64,000 bases of DNA, from positions 73,256,422-73,320,421 of the forward strand of contig OX638368.1 in NCBI GenBank assembly GCA_951812925.1, in the 5' to 3' direction. Origin of the DNA: Calliopum simillimum (lineage: Eukaryota > Arthropoda > Insecta > Diptera > Lauxaniidae). The notes beneath the pieces were generated by a model. That model was not told the DNA's origin. It made no database searches and worked only from the letters and a program-made list of their open reading frames with translations. Numbering within the stretch: the first letter of the stretch is position 1; the number at the start of each line of letters is the position of its first letter. A program made the translations under genes and the position numbers. This document shows, one piece after another, positions 31,002-41,995 of this stretch.

Positions 31002-32433
31002 CAAGGGCGTACGCAGGATTTCATCTAGGGGGGGGGGGCCAAACTCAAATTTTGCTAACCTTTTTTTTTTTTTTTTTTTTTTTTTGAGAAATTTCAATGT
31101 AAGAGTGTATATTTTTGTGCACTAAAATATTAAATAAAAGTTCATAATAACTTATGGAAAATTTCCATAGGTATGTTATCTTTTAAATATATATCACATT
31201 TCTAAACTAATTTGAGGTCGCTGACTCCAAGGAGGAGCCGCACACTGGGAACTCCATGCAGTGGCGGATCCAGCATTGTCAAGAGGGGGTGCCGATTGAC
31301 TACATTTTTAGATAAAAACAGAATGTTTTTAAAATCTTTACATATAATTTTAAAAAAAAGCAATCACTTGGCTTGAGAGGGGGGCTGATCGGCCCCATCG
31401 CCCCCCCTTGGATCCGCCACTGACTCCATGTTCAAAACCACCCACAAATCGCAATTTTCATCGAAATATAAAAATTCTTAAAGTGGGATATTCGTTTTGT
31501 CATACGGAAGAATGGTACGAAGCTTAATTTCCTAAATATGACTCAATATGGGATTCGGACGATAAATGGGAGTTTTTGGGTTTTGAACGCGCGCGGAAGG
31601 CAAAACTCTTTTTTTACTCAAGAGGATAACATCTTACGAAAAAAGTGTACACGGCATAAAATGCTTAGAATAGTTCAAGCAATACGTGCGATTTTTTTGA
31701 ATAAGGCATTTTTTGCCGGAAAAATAAACAGGTACAATAAACTGGGTCGATTTTTATGAAGCAAAAGAATTGTATAATGTTTAAAATGCTTAGAATCGTA
31801 CAAAGTACACGTGTGAATTTTTTTAGAGTTTTAGGATTTTTTTTTTCTTTTTCTTTGACTAATTTTTGAAAAGTTAAAAAAGGTCTGCAAAAATTTATAA
31901 AATACTTTGATATTTTGAACGATTTTAAGCATTTTAAGCCTTATACATTTTATTCGTAAGAGTCTTCCTTTTGAGTAAACGAATGCTTTTCCGACCACGT
32001 AATTGAAAAACATAAAAAAATCGACTTTTGGAACCGGATATTATCTATGTATACTACCTGCACAAAAAATTTTGAATTTTTTAACGCAGCATTTTTTGCA
32101 AAAACATAATCTTTAGTTTTAAGCAGCTTTGGGTATCCCTTCTGAGAAGAAAAAAAAGTTATGAGCAAAAAACATTGTTCTGTACCTGTTTATTTTTACG
32201 ATTAAAAAACGAATAGTCCTACTTCAGTGAAACCTCAATAACTTTTTAAAATATTATCCGATTTGACTTTCAAATTGTTTGCAATTAAATAGTATAGTAA
32301 AGATAAAAATATAAAAAGTTGTAAAAACTACTGTAAAAATGAATGAATATGATATATTTGTAACTCTAAAGCTAGAGCTAGGGGGAGGGCAGCTGTCCCC
32401 CCTGCCCCCTGCCCCCCCTTGCGTACGCCCATG
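31002..32433. mobile_element. hAT-type foldback, 8-bp duplication, inserted in RT
   Basis: The ends are CAAGGGCGTACGCA and TGCGTACGCCCATG, a common hAT terminus style. Flanks are GTTCAAGC (30994-31001) and GTTCGAGC (32434-32441), 7 of 8 bases the same; removing the element restores the RT frame (..NAPAMF then ELLMERVL). The arms are degenerate inverted repeats with G- and C-runs near the ends. The interior (31538-32010) holds the TTACTCAAGAGG/CATCTTACGAAAAAAGTG module shared with the other two foldbacks. A second hAT MITE is nested at 31259-31422. Confidence 0.9.
31259..31422. mobile_element. 164-bp hAT MITE, perfect 8-bp duplication
   Basis: Ends CAGTGGCGGATCC and GGATCCGCCACTG, with a perfect ACTCCATG duplication at 31251-31258 and 31423-31430. 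G-rich and C-rich runs lie just inside the ends. It is nested in the left arm of the larger hAT foldback. Confidence 0.9.
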
Positions 32434-32785
32434 GTTCGAGCTGTTAATGGAACGAGTTCTCAAAGGACTACATTGGAGGACTTGTTTAGTGCATCTCGAT
32501 GACATAATCATCATGGGAAAAGATTTTGATGACCACTTGAAAAATCTGGAGGAAGTGTTTGAGCGCTTGGAGGCAGCTTGGAGGCAGCTTGGACTAAAAT
32601 TAAGTGCGAAAAAGTGTTCACTTTTCCAGCGTGAAGTCGAATATTTGGGACACAAGGTAACGTCAGAAGGAATACACACAGATGAGAATAAAATAAAAGC
32701 TGTCAAAAATTGGCCACGACCATCTAATCTTCATGAGTTGCGAAGTTTTCTGGGCCTATGCACTTACTACAGACGTTTTGTTTGC
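32434..32785 (+). pseudogene. Ty3 reverse transcriptase, C-terminal half
   Basis: Continues the RT: MERVLKGLHWRTCLVHLDDI with the catalytic box as HLDD instead of the usual YxDD, IIMGKDFDDHLKNLEEVFER, LKLSAKKCSLFQREVEYLGH, KVTSEGIHTDENKIKAVKNW, ELRSFLGLCTYYRRFV. It then jumps straight to CATRRELLAVMECVKH, so about 100 codons (end of the RT connection and first part of RNase H) are deleted. Confidence 0.85.
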
Positions 32786-33136
32786 GCAACTCGAAGAGAG
32801 TTACTGGCAGTAATGGAATGCGTAAAACACTTAAGTACTTGTATGGACAGCAGTTTCTCCTGAGGACAGACCATGCGGCATTAAGGTGGTTACTTCAATT
32901 CAAGGATCCTGAAGGCCAAATCGCACGCTTGCAGAGCTATGATTTCACCATAGAACATCGCAAAGAAAGCCAGCATGGAAATGCAGATGCACTTTCCCGT
33001 CGTCCATGTAAAATTTAATGCGGCCATTGCTCACGAACGGAAAATAAGGCTGGAACATTTGATGTGCGCCTTTTGAATGTTTTACCCGAAGAAAAGTGGA
33101 CAAATGAGGAGATACAACAGATTTGGCAACTATAAC
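32786..33136 (+). pseudogene. Ty3 RNase H, C-terminal part
   Basis: Reads ATRRELLAVMECVKHLS, then after a frameshift YLYGQQFLLRTDHAALRWLL (the TDH motif), IARLQSYDFTIEHRKESQHG and NADALSRRPC, the canonical end of Ty3 RNase H. A spacer towards integrase (DVRLLNVLPEEKWTNEEIQQ) follows until the palindrome. The first part of the domain is missing. Confidence 0.85.
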
Positions 33137-33144
33137 ACGCTTCA

Positions 33145-34511
33145 ACAAAAATTTTTTTTTTTGGGATGGGTTCTACCCTAGCACTTTCTATTGCCATTGG
33201 AGAAAATAACTGCCAAAGGATTTTTCGAAGTTCGGTCGTTAAGCGGCGCTATAACGGTTCAAAGTTCGAATAATCAAGTACTATGGAAAAATCGTTCTTT
33301 TTGGTTAAAAATTTAAATTTTTTACATGAAACCTTCATTTCTCGTTTATGGTGTCTTTGAACATAACTTAAGCATGCTCTAATGATTATTTCCTACCCAG
33401 ATATTAAAAACATATATTGTACCGTTTCGGAGAAATTTATAGAAAACTCTGAAAAATTAAAAAATACCCACACTTTTGCATTTTTTCCCTCTCACGATCA
33501 ATGCAAAAGTTGGGATGGGTTCTAGTAGAGCATTTTCGATTGCTATTGATGAATAGAAAAAAACTGCCAAAGGGTTTTTCGAAGTTCGGTCGCAAAGCGG
33601 CGCTTTAGCGATTCGAAGTTCGAAAAATCAAATACTATGGAAAATCCATACTTACTTATGGTTAAAAATTCAATTTTTTTTACATTAAATCTTCATTTCT
33701 CGTTTATGATGTATTCCAAGTATTACTCAATCATACTCCAATGGTTATTTTATTCGCAGATATTAAAAGCATATCTTGCAACGTTTTGGATAAATTTACA
33801 AAAAACTGTGATAAATTAAAAAATAAAAATGGGATCTAGTAGAGTATTTTCGATTGCCATTAATTAGTAGAAAAAAACTTTTAAAGAGTAGCTATACACA
33901 GTAGGCATGAACGAAAAGGCGTTCCCTGATGACGCCAAAAAACCAAGTACGTACTTTGAATATAGAGGTTATCGTGAATCAAGATTCCCGGGGAATTTTC
34001 TCAAACTGCCGTGCATTCTCTATTGCAGTTTAAGAAAATTCCCCGGGAATATTTATTCACGATAACTCCCCATATATAATCAGAATATAACATTTACAAA
34101 AACGTATCAGATTCTCTTTGCGTTTTTCTATAACTTTTATGTTGTGGCATTATCCATATAAAAAAAAAAAACTGAAAAAATGCTAAAAACAACAATAAAA
34201 ATAGTAATTTTCGATGTATTTTGCGATGCTTAATTTTAACCAGATATCAGAATTTTTTAATTTTTCACAGTTTTCTGTAAATTTATCCAAAACGGCAAAA
34301 GATATGCTTTTAATATTTGGGAAGAAAATATTCATTAGAGTATGCTTAAGTTATGTTCAGAAGACACGATTTTTCCATAGTTCTTGACTATTCGAACTTT
34401 GAACCGTTATAGCGCCGCTTAACGACCGAACTTCGAAAAATCCTTTGGCAGTTTTTTTTCTACCCTCCAATGGCAATTGAAAGTGCTAGGTTAGAACCCA
34501 TCCCAAATTTC
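33145..34511. mobile_element. 1.37-kb palindrome splitting Ty3 pol
   Basis: The arms face each other across about 33965-34070; GGGATGGGTTCTACCCTAG at 33163 pairs with CTAGGTTAGAACCCATCCC at 34487. Inside the left arm is a roughly 340-bp direct duplication (33163 and 33511 starts) containing GAAGTTCGGTCGYWAAGCGG. The centre holds another hairpin with AATTCCCCGGGAAT-like arms (33965-34068). It sits between the RNase H tail and integrase. No target duplication is visible; instead the inverted repeat runs on into host codons (ACACGCTTCA at 33135-33144 and TGAAGCGTGT at 34516-34525). Confidence 0.75.
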
Positions 34512-35458
34512 GTGATGAAGCGTGTAATTAAGTATAAGGAGCTGGGTAGGAAACCGGCGTGGCAAGAAATCTCAAGTGAAAGCCAAATCTGTAAAGCATA
34601 CTGGGCGCCATGGCAAAGTTTGGAGTTGCATGATGGTTGCCTATACCGAATCTGGGAAAGCGAGGATGGTAAAATTCTCTCAAAACTGTTGGTTATTCCA
34701 AAGGCAAAATTTAAGGAAATAATCGAGGATTATCACAATGGATCGAGTGGTGGACATCTGGGTATAAGAAAAACCACAGAGAAATTAAAAAAACGGTTTT
34801 ATTGGGTAGGATGCCAAGAAACAGTTGCTGGCTGGATCCGCCGTTGTGATCAATGTGCGATTGCTAAAGGACAAAGGCGACGAACTCGGGGGAAAATGCA
34901 TCACTATAACGTTGGAGCTCCCTTTGAGAGGATAGCCATGGAAATAGATGGACGTTTTCCAATCACCAATGCAGGAAATAAATACATCCTTGTAGTAATT
35001 GATTACTTCAGTAAGTGTCCAGAAGTATATCCCATTCCCAATCAAGAAGCAAAAACTGTGGCATTTTCATCAAAAATTGGATTTGTCGATATGGAGCTCC
35101 ACTTGAGTTGCATTCCAACCAAGGACGAAATTTTGAGTCTGACCTTTTTAAGGAGGTTTGTGGCATGCTTGGAATACAGAAGACACGTACCAAAGCATTG
35201 CATCTTCAGTCCGATGGCATGGTCGAAAGGTTCAACCGTACTCTAGAGGAGCATCTGAAAAAGGTTGTCGACAAAAGACAAAAAGATTGGGATGAGCGTC
35301 TACCAATGTTTCTGATGGCTTATCGTTCATCACTACACGATACCACTACAGTCACGCCAGTAAAAGCCATTTTTAGTACGGACTTAAGGCTTCCAGCAGA
35401 TTTGAAGTACGGAGTAAGCGTTGTCTCAGAAACGACCCTTGCTGATGATTACATGTAA
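34512..35458 (+). pseudogene. Ty3 integrase
   Basis: The first frame (to about 35060) holds the zinc-binding region and catalytic start: H in YHNGSSGGHLGIRKTTEKLK, RFYWVGCQETVAGWIRRCDQ then CAIAKGQRR (HHCC), ERIAMEIDGRFPITNAGNKY and VVIDYFSKCPEVYPI. The first catalytic acid of the DDE triad lies in AMEIDG. A frameshift near 35060 moves to the frame IKNWICRYGAPLELHSNQGR, where the expected D of SDQG is N, and on to LGIQKTRTKALHLQSDGMVE with RFNRTLEEHLKK (third catalytic E). The frame ends at 35458. It joined DNA ends to the genome; this copy is dead. Confidence 0.9.
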
Positions 35459-35748
35459 CGAAAAAGAGAAGAACTGGCTGATATACACGAGCTTATCAGG
35501 AGACGTACTCAGTTGGCTAGCGACAAGATGAAAGCTCGATATGATCTGCGAGCAAATACTGAAGGGTTCAAAGAAGGTCAATTAGTGCTGCTACACAACC
35601 CACAACGAAATAGAGGATTTACGATTTTGTGTATCGAATCCAAAAATACCCCGGTAACAAATGTAAATTAAAAGTGGTACACATTGAAAGACTAACGCCA
35701 TATGGAGGCGACAGTGAATCTCTTGTTCGGGATGAACAAGTTTAAGAG
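35459..35748 (+). pseudogene. Ty3 pol C-terminal tail
   Basis: After a stop, the frame continues RREELADIHELIRRRTQLAS in pol register, then KARYDLRANTEGFKEGQLVL, a shift at GFT, and KLKVVHIERLTPYGGDSESL to the stop at 35742. This is the normal end of Ty3 pol; part of the GPF/Y-like module is deleted. A purine-rich tract (AAGAGGAGGGCAG, 35742-35755) follows immediately and is the likely primer site for plus-strand DNA. Confidence 0.8.
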
Positions 35749-35755
35749 GAGGGCA

Positions 35756-36202
35756 GTGCGACGAAAAAATCCTTGTGTACAAATAATGAACTTCACGAAA
35801 ATACTTGACAGTTCGAGATGTCAATAAAAACAGTGATGGCAAGAAACTTCACGAAAGTACCTGACAGTTCGAGATGTCAATAAAAACAGTGATGCCAAGT
35901 ATGTATTCTCCTTTAACTCCTAGGAGGAGCATAGGGCCAATCACAGATGCCAAGTGATGTCAAGAAATTATTAGCTGAGGGAGTCAACGAGATGTTGCCA
36001 GATGTTTCGCTAATGCAATTCTAGAACGTTCATACAGGCATAAAAGGAGCTATTCATGAGAGTTGGAACACAGTTGATTTTAAGCAATAAAGCGAAAAGG
36101 TTGTGCACACAGTGCCAGTGAAAATAAAGTGTTAATTGTAATATTAGATTTTGAATGTAAATAAACAATAAATTGTACCGTGTATAAATAAACGTTTGTT
36201 AT
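35756..36202 (+). repeat. Ty3 3' LTR (partial boundaries)
   Basis: It follows the polypurine tract, starts TGCGACG, and carries AATAAA signals (36086-36091 and 36120s, 36162, 36188). A 50-bp tandem duplication with CTTCACGAAARTACYTGACA occurs at about 35791 and 35843. A 45-bp LINE end is inserted at 35901. The 3' boundary is uncertain because no 5' LTR is in the window and a palindrome begins at about 36203. Confidence 0.6.
35901..35945 (-). mobile_element. 45-bp LINE C 3' end with 10-bp target duplication
   Basis: Matches the 3' terminus of the LINE at 44117-44943 (ATGTATTCTCCTTTAACTCC then TAGGAGGAGCATAGGGCCAA). It is flanked by a perfect 10-bp duplication GATGCCAAGT (35891-35900, 35946-35955). 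It is an extreme 5' truncation inside the LTR. Confidence 0.85.
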
Positions 36203-36895
36203 TTAACTACCTACCAACAAATCACGTGTCAAGTGGTTTTGTGGTGTGAGCTAACTGTTCTGTGTTTTTGAGTAAAAACACCAACATTACAAAAACAAGG
36301 CAAAATGCATACATAGGTAAAAAACCATAAAATTGTTGGTAGGTTGGTTTTCGTTACGTTTCACTCATAACCATATGGGATCTTCAGTCGAATTCACCTA
36401 CAAACCAAGAACTCGACCAAGCATGCTTTATTCATTTTTTGCATAGATTAGACGAGAATCACAGCAAATAATTCATGCAACATATGCAAAGTTCTAATTT
36501 TTGGTTTTTTTTTCTGTTATGCATCGCCCCGCTGTTTGTAAGTATAATATCAACGACTTACAAACAGCGGGGCGATACATAACAGGGGAAAAAACAAAAA
36601 ATTAGAACTTTGCATATGTTGCATTGAATTTTTTGCTGTGATTCTCGTCTAATCTATGCAAAAAATGAATAAAGCATGCTTGGTTGAGTTCTTGGTTTGT
36701 AGGTGAATTCGTCTGAAGATCCCATATGGTTATTGGTGAAACGTATCGAAAACCAACCTACCAACAAATTTTTTTGTTTTTTTTTACATATGCATTTTGC
36801 CTTGTTTTTATAATGTTGGTTTTTTTACTCAAAAACACAACAGTAAGCTCACACCACAAAACCACTTGACACGTGTTTTGTTGGTAGCTAGTTAA
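36203..36895. mobile_element. Palindromic element near LTR end
   Basis: Inverted arms begin TTAACTACCTACCAACAAAT (left) and end in the complementary TTTTGTTGGTAGCTAGTTAA (right); they match through ACACGTGTCAAGTGGTTTTG and AACCATATGGGATC to a centre near 36549 (CGCCCCGCTGTTTGTAAG and its reverse complement). No coding content. Target duplication not clear. Confidence 0.75.
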
Positions 36896-37110
36896 TGTAA
36901 ATCATTATCTGTTCAAAACAACAAAAAAATTTGTAATTTAAAGAAATAATTTCATAACTAAATAGAATGTGTGTTTTTGATTGCTACACAATCCAGTGAT
37001 CGAACTCAGAAAACTGTAAGAGACTGAAATTTACGTCATAAGAAATTTCGTAACAATATATTCTATTAACTGCTTCTGACGGCCTCTACTTTACGAACGA
37101 CTCAGCAAAA
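36896..37110. other. No gene recognised
   Basis: Short AT-rich stretch between the palindrome and the integrase fragment. Confidence 0.35.
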
Positions 37111-37136
37111 ACGATCATAAGGCTGCGCAGCAGCCA

Positions 37137-37346
37137 TTAACCCTTGGCACTCCAATTTTGATCAACACCATTTGATTTTAAATATTCTTGAAACGTGTTT
37201 GATGTAAACGCCGAACCTCTGTCGCTAACAACCCGACGTGGGTATCCAAAAGCAGCGGACCATTCTTCAAGTTTATTGGTTTGGTCTTCGCTATTTGTCG
37301 TTTTTGTGGTATATAGCCATACAAATTTTGTAAATGCGTTTACCAT
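37137..37346 (-). pseudogene. Retrotransposon integrase core fragment
   Basis: The frame reads VNAFTKFVWLYTTKTTNSED then EEWSAAFGYPRRVVSDRGSA and FTSNTFQEYLKSNGVDQ. It is the middle of a Ty3-type DDE integrase, with the second catalytic D in VSDRGSAF. It is opposite in strand to, and distinct in sequence from, the integrase at 34512. No neighbouring domain of the same element is recognised. Confidence 0.8.
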
Positions 37347-37349
37347 ATT

Positions 37350-38040
37350 AAATTTAAGCTTACAATGTAGAGGGTTGGGTTGTGAATCAGGTTTGTTTTT
37401 GGGCTTTAACTTTTCGCAGAATAAAGATATCGAATAGTTTCGAATACCGTTGGAAAGGTGAATATTAAACGCAACTTTTTTATACAGACAGATTAGCGTT
37501 TTGATAAAAAAATTTATTCTCTTCGGCCAATTTTCTAAGGACGTGGTTTTTAGCTCTTCCGAAAAAGTGGCTGGTTGTGAACCATCTGGCTAATCCCAAT
37601 AGTAGTCGGGAAAACACGAAGTAAAACACGCATAATTTTATAATGGTCCTTATATTAAATCTGAAGGGAGGTTCCCTTCTCGAGAATATACTCCCTCTCT
37701 GAGAGGGAGCACTAGAAAAAGTGAATATTTTATGGGTGGAAACTCCCCTTCCTGCAGGGATGTTTTTTTATTTTAATATCGTTGACATTTTCAGAAATAA
37801 CTGGTTTGCAATGCTGACTTTTTCCAAGACCGTAGACATTTTGCACAAAAACGCATATGGAAATGCTGAGTCGTTTCAATATCATTGACAACAACCAGCA
37901 ACGCTGGCCTTTTCCAAGATCGTAGTTATTTTGAAAAAAAAAAAACATTTGGCAATGCTGTTTTGCCAATATCGTTGACATTTTTTTCCATTTCCCACTG
38001 GGTTTTGACATAAAAAACTAGTAAGGGTGTAACCTTTGGC
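37350..38040. repeat. Degenerate tandem repeat, roughly 100-bp units
   Basis: Between about 37770 and 38000, units with ATCGTTGACATTTT, TTTTCCAAGAYCGTAG and GCAATGCTG recur three times with drift. The rest (37350-37770) has no recognised content. Confidence 0.5.
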
Positions 38041-38054
38041 CTAGCCAAACATTA

Positions 38055-38651
38055 AATACCCTACACAGCAGTATTTTGAAAGTTTTGCTTATATGGGAGG
38101 TGCCACGCCCTCTTGCCCGAATCCACTCAGTTTTTTCTCAGAGTTTGAATTTATAGTTCTTAGCATTTGAGTGAAATTTGGTTGGATTATCTCAAAAAAT
38201 GTTTTCAGTATAGCGTTTTGAACCTTTTGCTTATATGGGAGGTGCCACGCCCTCTTGTCCGAATTCACCCAGTTTTTTTCAGAGTTTGAATTTATTGTTC
38301 TTAGCATTTGAGTGAAATTTGGTTGGATTATCTCAAAAAATGTTTTCAGTATAGCGTTTTGAACCTTTTGCTTATATGGAAGGTGCCACGCCCTCTTGTC
38401 CGAATTCTCCTGGTTTTTGTTCAGAGCTTGCGCTTACAACTCGTAGTATTTATATGTATTTTGGTTGCATTATCGTGAAAAAAACTCAAAAAGTTGCATT
38501 TTGAATATATTTTTTGTATGGGCGGTAGGCCTGTCCGTTGACCGATTTCGCTCATTTTCAATACCCCGAGCTAACTTTGACGTCGAAGGCTGTGCACCAA
38601 ATTTCATTGAATTATCTTGCTAAGTTTTCCCAAAAAGTGTATTTCCACACA

Positions 38652-38682
<31 letters not shown>

Positions 38683-38816
38683 ACAGACGGACATGGCCAT
38701 ATCGACTCAGGAGGTGACGCAGATCAAGAATATATATACTTTTCTATATCTGCCACGCCTCCTTCTCTGCGTTACAAACGGAAGGACAAAGTGAATATAC
38801 CCTGGGTGTAGGGTAT
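38055..38816. mobile_element. Minisatellite-bearing element with ATACCCTACAC ends
   Basis: Short inverted ends ATACCCTACAC and GTGTAGGGTAT bound a block with three units of roughly 123 bp (GGGAGGTGCCACGCCCTCTT in each), a (CAGC)n run at about 38655, and a 3' part ACATGGCCATATCGACTCAG. Two relatives are at 48390-48630 and 51080-51920. No coding potential. The family is common-looking in flies, but I do not assign a name. Confidence 0.65.
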
Positions 38817-38829
38817 AAAAAAAGAAAAG

Positions 38830-40270
38830 AAAAAAAAGTCGAAAAAAGAAAAAATCCCTATTTTTATAATGGGGGAACAAAAAAAAGAGCATTAATGCAA
38901 ACAATTATTTGTTTGCAGTCGCTTAACAGCGTTGACAGCATACATCATAACTTGTTGCAGAACATCAGTCTTCCGTGCAGGATTTGGTATCGCCCTTTCG
39001 GATACGTATTGGTGGTACACGCGAAGGACTATAAAAAGGATCCAGAGTCTGTGATAGTCCTTTATCTAAACTTATGCTGTACGTAATGTACAGCATATAG
39101 CAAGAAGAAGCGTCTGAATAAAATTTGTGAAAATTAAATTAATGGTTTGCTTTTTTAATTAAAAAATGATTTTTTGATCATTTTAGTGGATTTTCAAAAT
39201 GGAAAGTTAGCATCAAAAAGTTCACAAAAATTAAATGAAAAGTGAAAAGTAGTTTTAGTAGACCCGGTACAATTTGGAAACGGTTGGATGGATATTAAAA
39301 TTAGTGTCATATGAAAGCTATTTCAATAAGCTATAAAATTGTTGTACTAAAGTTTTTTATTTGTCAAACGTTATTTATAATTATTCATTTATACATAAGT
39401 ATTCCCTAGTAAAAAGTTGGAGAGTAGATTTAAGCAATAAACGTGAAAAATGCCCTCCCTAACTTTTTCGATTGCAAAGTAGGGAGTGAGAGAATAAATT
39501 CTAGAGAATATTTATTTACGATAAGTCCCAACAATTTTAGGTATTATTCATTCAGAAGGCCTCAAGATTAGAGGTGGAAAACATTCGATGGCACTATCGA
39601 TGTTTTTAAAAAGTTACTACAATCGATATTTTTTCCACAATCGATTGTTTTCTAATGAGCCTTATTAAGAAAATGGGCCTAAATTCACTGACCAACTTTT
39701 AAAGGAGATCTAAAGTTCCTTACAGAAATCTATACAAAAAATTCCAATAAGAAAACTTAGCTTTTTGTTTTTTAACTCGTTTATCATATTTCAGGAAAGT
39801 TCTGTAAAAATTGACAACCTTTGAGCTTCGATGTCTAAAATCTTGAGTTTTTCATTTTACGCCATAAATTAATCATACCATTGACAGGAAATTTTTAGGT
39901 AAGTCACTCACGATATATTCCTGAACTTATTGGCTGCTATTATTGATTCCGTTCGATAAGGAAATTTTCGCGGAATGAAATATCGTTCGATTTGAAAACT
40001 ACTATTCTTGATTCCGGCGGTAGAGGAATATCGAACGAGAATATTGGAAACCCTGAAATGAGAACATCTCTAACATAAAAAAAATAGAAGTGTCAATAAA
40101 GAAAAATTATGAATCTTTGATAATTTTTTCATTTCATTTCATTTTTCATTTTATTTCAAAAAATAATATTACAGAATGCTACAAGATTATGTATCTTATG
40201 TATCTTATTATGTATCTTTTGTAAATATCATGTGGATAAAATAGCTTTTTCAGTGCGATTTAAGGATTAA
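38830..40270. other. No gene recognised
   Basis: AT-rich DNA. A hairpin around AAGGACTATAAAAAGG (39023-39065) is visible. The frame at 38895-39086 has no known motif. Phrases such as GTGTCATATGAAAG (39308) recur at 43760 and 45100, hinting at old dispersed repeats. Confidence 0.4.
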
Positions 40271-40273
40271 TTA

Positions 40274-41995
40274 CACTAGTTTACAGCCAAAATTCCCAGT
40301 GAATGCCATAATTCATTTTATATGTAAAATGAGCTGCTGATTCCGAAAAACGCATTATTTTTTTATTTCTTTCGTGTCGTTTTCGAAAAAAGATAGTTCC
40401 ACTTAAATACAAATATCTCAAGAATCAATGCTTTTGTTTAAACGTTTTGTACGTCATATTAAAGGTAATTAAATTACATACAAAAGATATTCGCATCACT
40501 TTTTGGTTGGCTTATTAGTTTCGGCGAAATACATTGATTTCTAAAAAAACATTTTTTTTTTCGAAAAAATTAAGAAAAAATCAAGACAAAATCAAAATCA
40601 ACTTCAAATTTATACAAGAAAAAATAACTTTTTTATAATATTTTGTTTTTTTGTATGATAGACTATATATTTATAAAGAAAATAAGATACCACTTAAGAA
40701 AATCGATGGAAAAATGCAAAAGTTGTATACAATTCATTGATAAGTTACCAAAATGCGTTTTTCCCTATTTTTCCGTTCTTTTTGTAATAAACTGTTCGAT
40801 AATTTGAAACTTTTTGTAAAACACATGAGAAAATCCAAAAAATTCTTAAAGTAGGCGTTAAAAAAAAATACCCGTGTCTCGTCGTTTTTCTCCAGCACGT
40901 TAGATTTTTTTTAATCGATTTTTGAAGTTTTTTAATCCACTGTACATGACAAAGATAACGCATTCTTTTGTTAAATCGAAGAATCTAACTATATGATCCT
41001 TGCATCTGAGGTGTATCATGTCTTCAGTAAACTTATGCAGGATATTGCGGGGAATATTTTTGTAGATAATTTTAACCCTCTAAAACCCTCATATGTGGGT
41101 CACTTTTACCCCCACATGTAGGTCAAAATGACTTATATGTGGGGGTTGTAGGAGGTTAAAATTGTTAACAAAAATATTCCTCGTAATAACCTGAATCAGT
41201 TTACTGAACACATGATACACCTCAAATGTAAGGATCATACAGTAAGATTCATCGATCTAACACAAGAATGCGTTATTTTTGTTTTTTCATGTACAGTGGA
41301 TTAAAAACTTCAAAAATCGATTAAAAAAAATCTGACGTGCTGGAGAAAAACGACGAGACTCTGGTATTTTTTTTTAACGCCTACTTTTAGAGTTTTTTGG
41401 ATTCTCTCATGTGTTTTACAAAAAGTTTCAAATTATCGAACAGTTTATTACAAAAAAAACGAAAAAAATAGGCAAAAACGCATTTTAGTAATTTATCAAT
41501 AAATTGTATACAACTTTTACATTTTTTCCATCGATTTTCGTAAATTGTATTTTATTTGCTTAACAAATATATAGACTATGATCTAAAAGAATCAAATGAT
41601 TTTTTAAATTTTTCTTTCTTATATAAATCTGCAGTTGATTTTGATTTTTTTTTTTTTTTTCATTTTTTCGGAAAAAATATTTTTTTTTTTTTCAGAAATC
41701 AATTTATTCCTCCGAAACTAACAAACCAGTCAAAAAGTGATGTGATCATCATTTATGGGTAATTTAAATACCTTTAATACGTTTAAACACAAACATTGGT
41801 TCATGAGATATTTGTATTTAAGTGGAACTATCTTTTTTTTTTGGTTTAAAAACCGAAAATGACCGATATCTCGAAAACGACACGAAAGAAAAAAAAAAAA
41901 ATAATGCGATTTTCGGAATCAGCAGCCTATTTTACATATAAAATGAATAATGGCATTCAATGGGAAAAAAATTTTTAATCATTTGTAAACTAGTT
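40274..41995. mobile_element. 1.7-kb foldback, CACTAGTTTAC ends, TTA duplication
   Basis: It begins CACTAGTTTACA and ends TGTAAACTAGTT, flanked by TTA at 40271-40273 and 41996-41998. The arms are long inverted repeats about a centre at 41115. A three-base TTA/TAA duplication fits PIF/Harbinger; its sister at 45297-46243 has TAA. A tiny TTAA-flanked insert occupies the centre. Confidence 0.8.
41076..41155. mobile_element. 80-bp TTAA-flanked insert at foldback centre
   Basis: Bounded by TTAA at 41072-41075 and 41156-41159, with ends CCCTCTAAAACCC and GGGGGTTGTAGGAGG and inner repeats of CATATGTGGG and complement. TTAA duplications with CCC/GGG ends are the piggyBac signature. It is probably an internally deleted copy related to 42607-43295. 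Confidence 0.65.

Noticed and set aside
38655..38690. CAGC microsatellite as a functional element
   Set aside because: Simple repeat inside the minisatellite-bearing element; no further signal.
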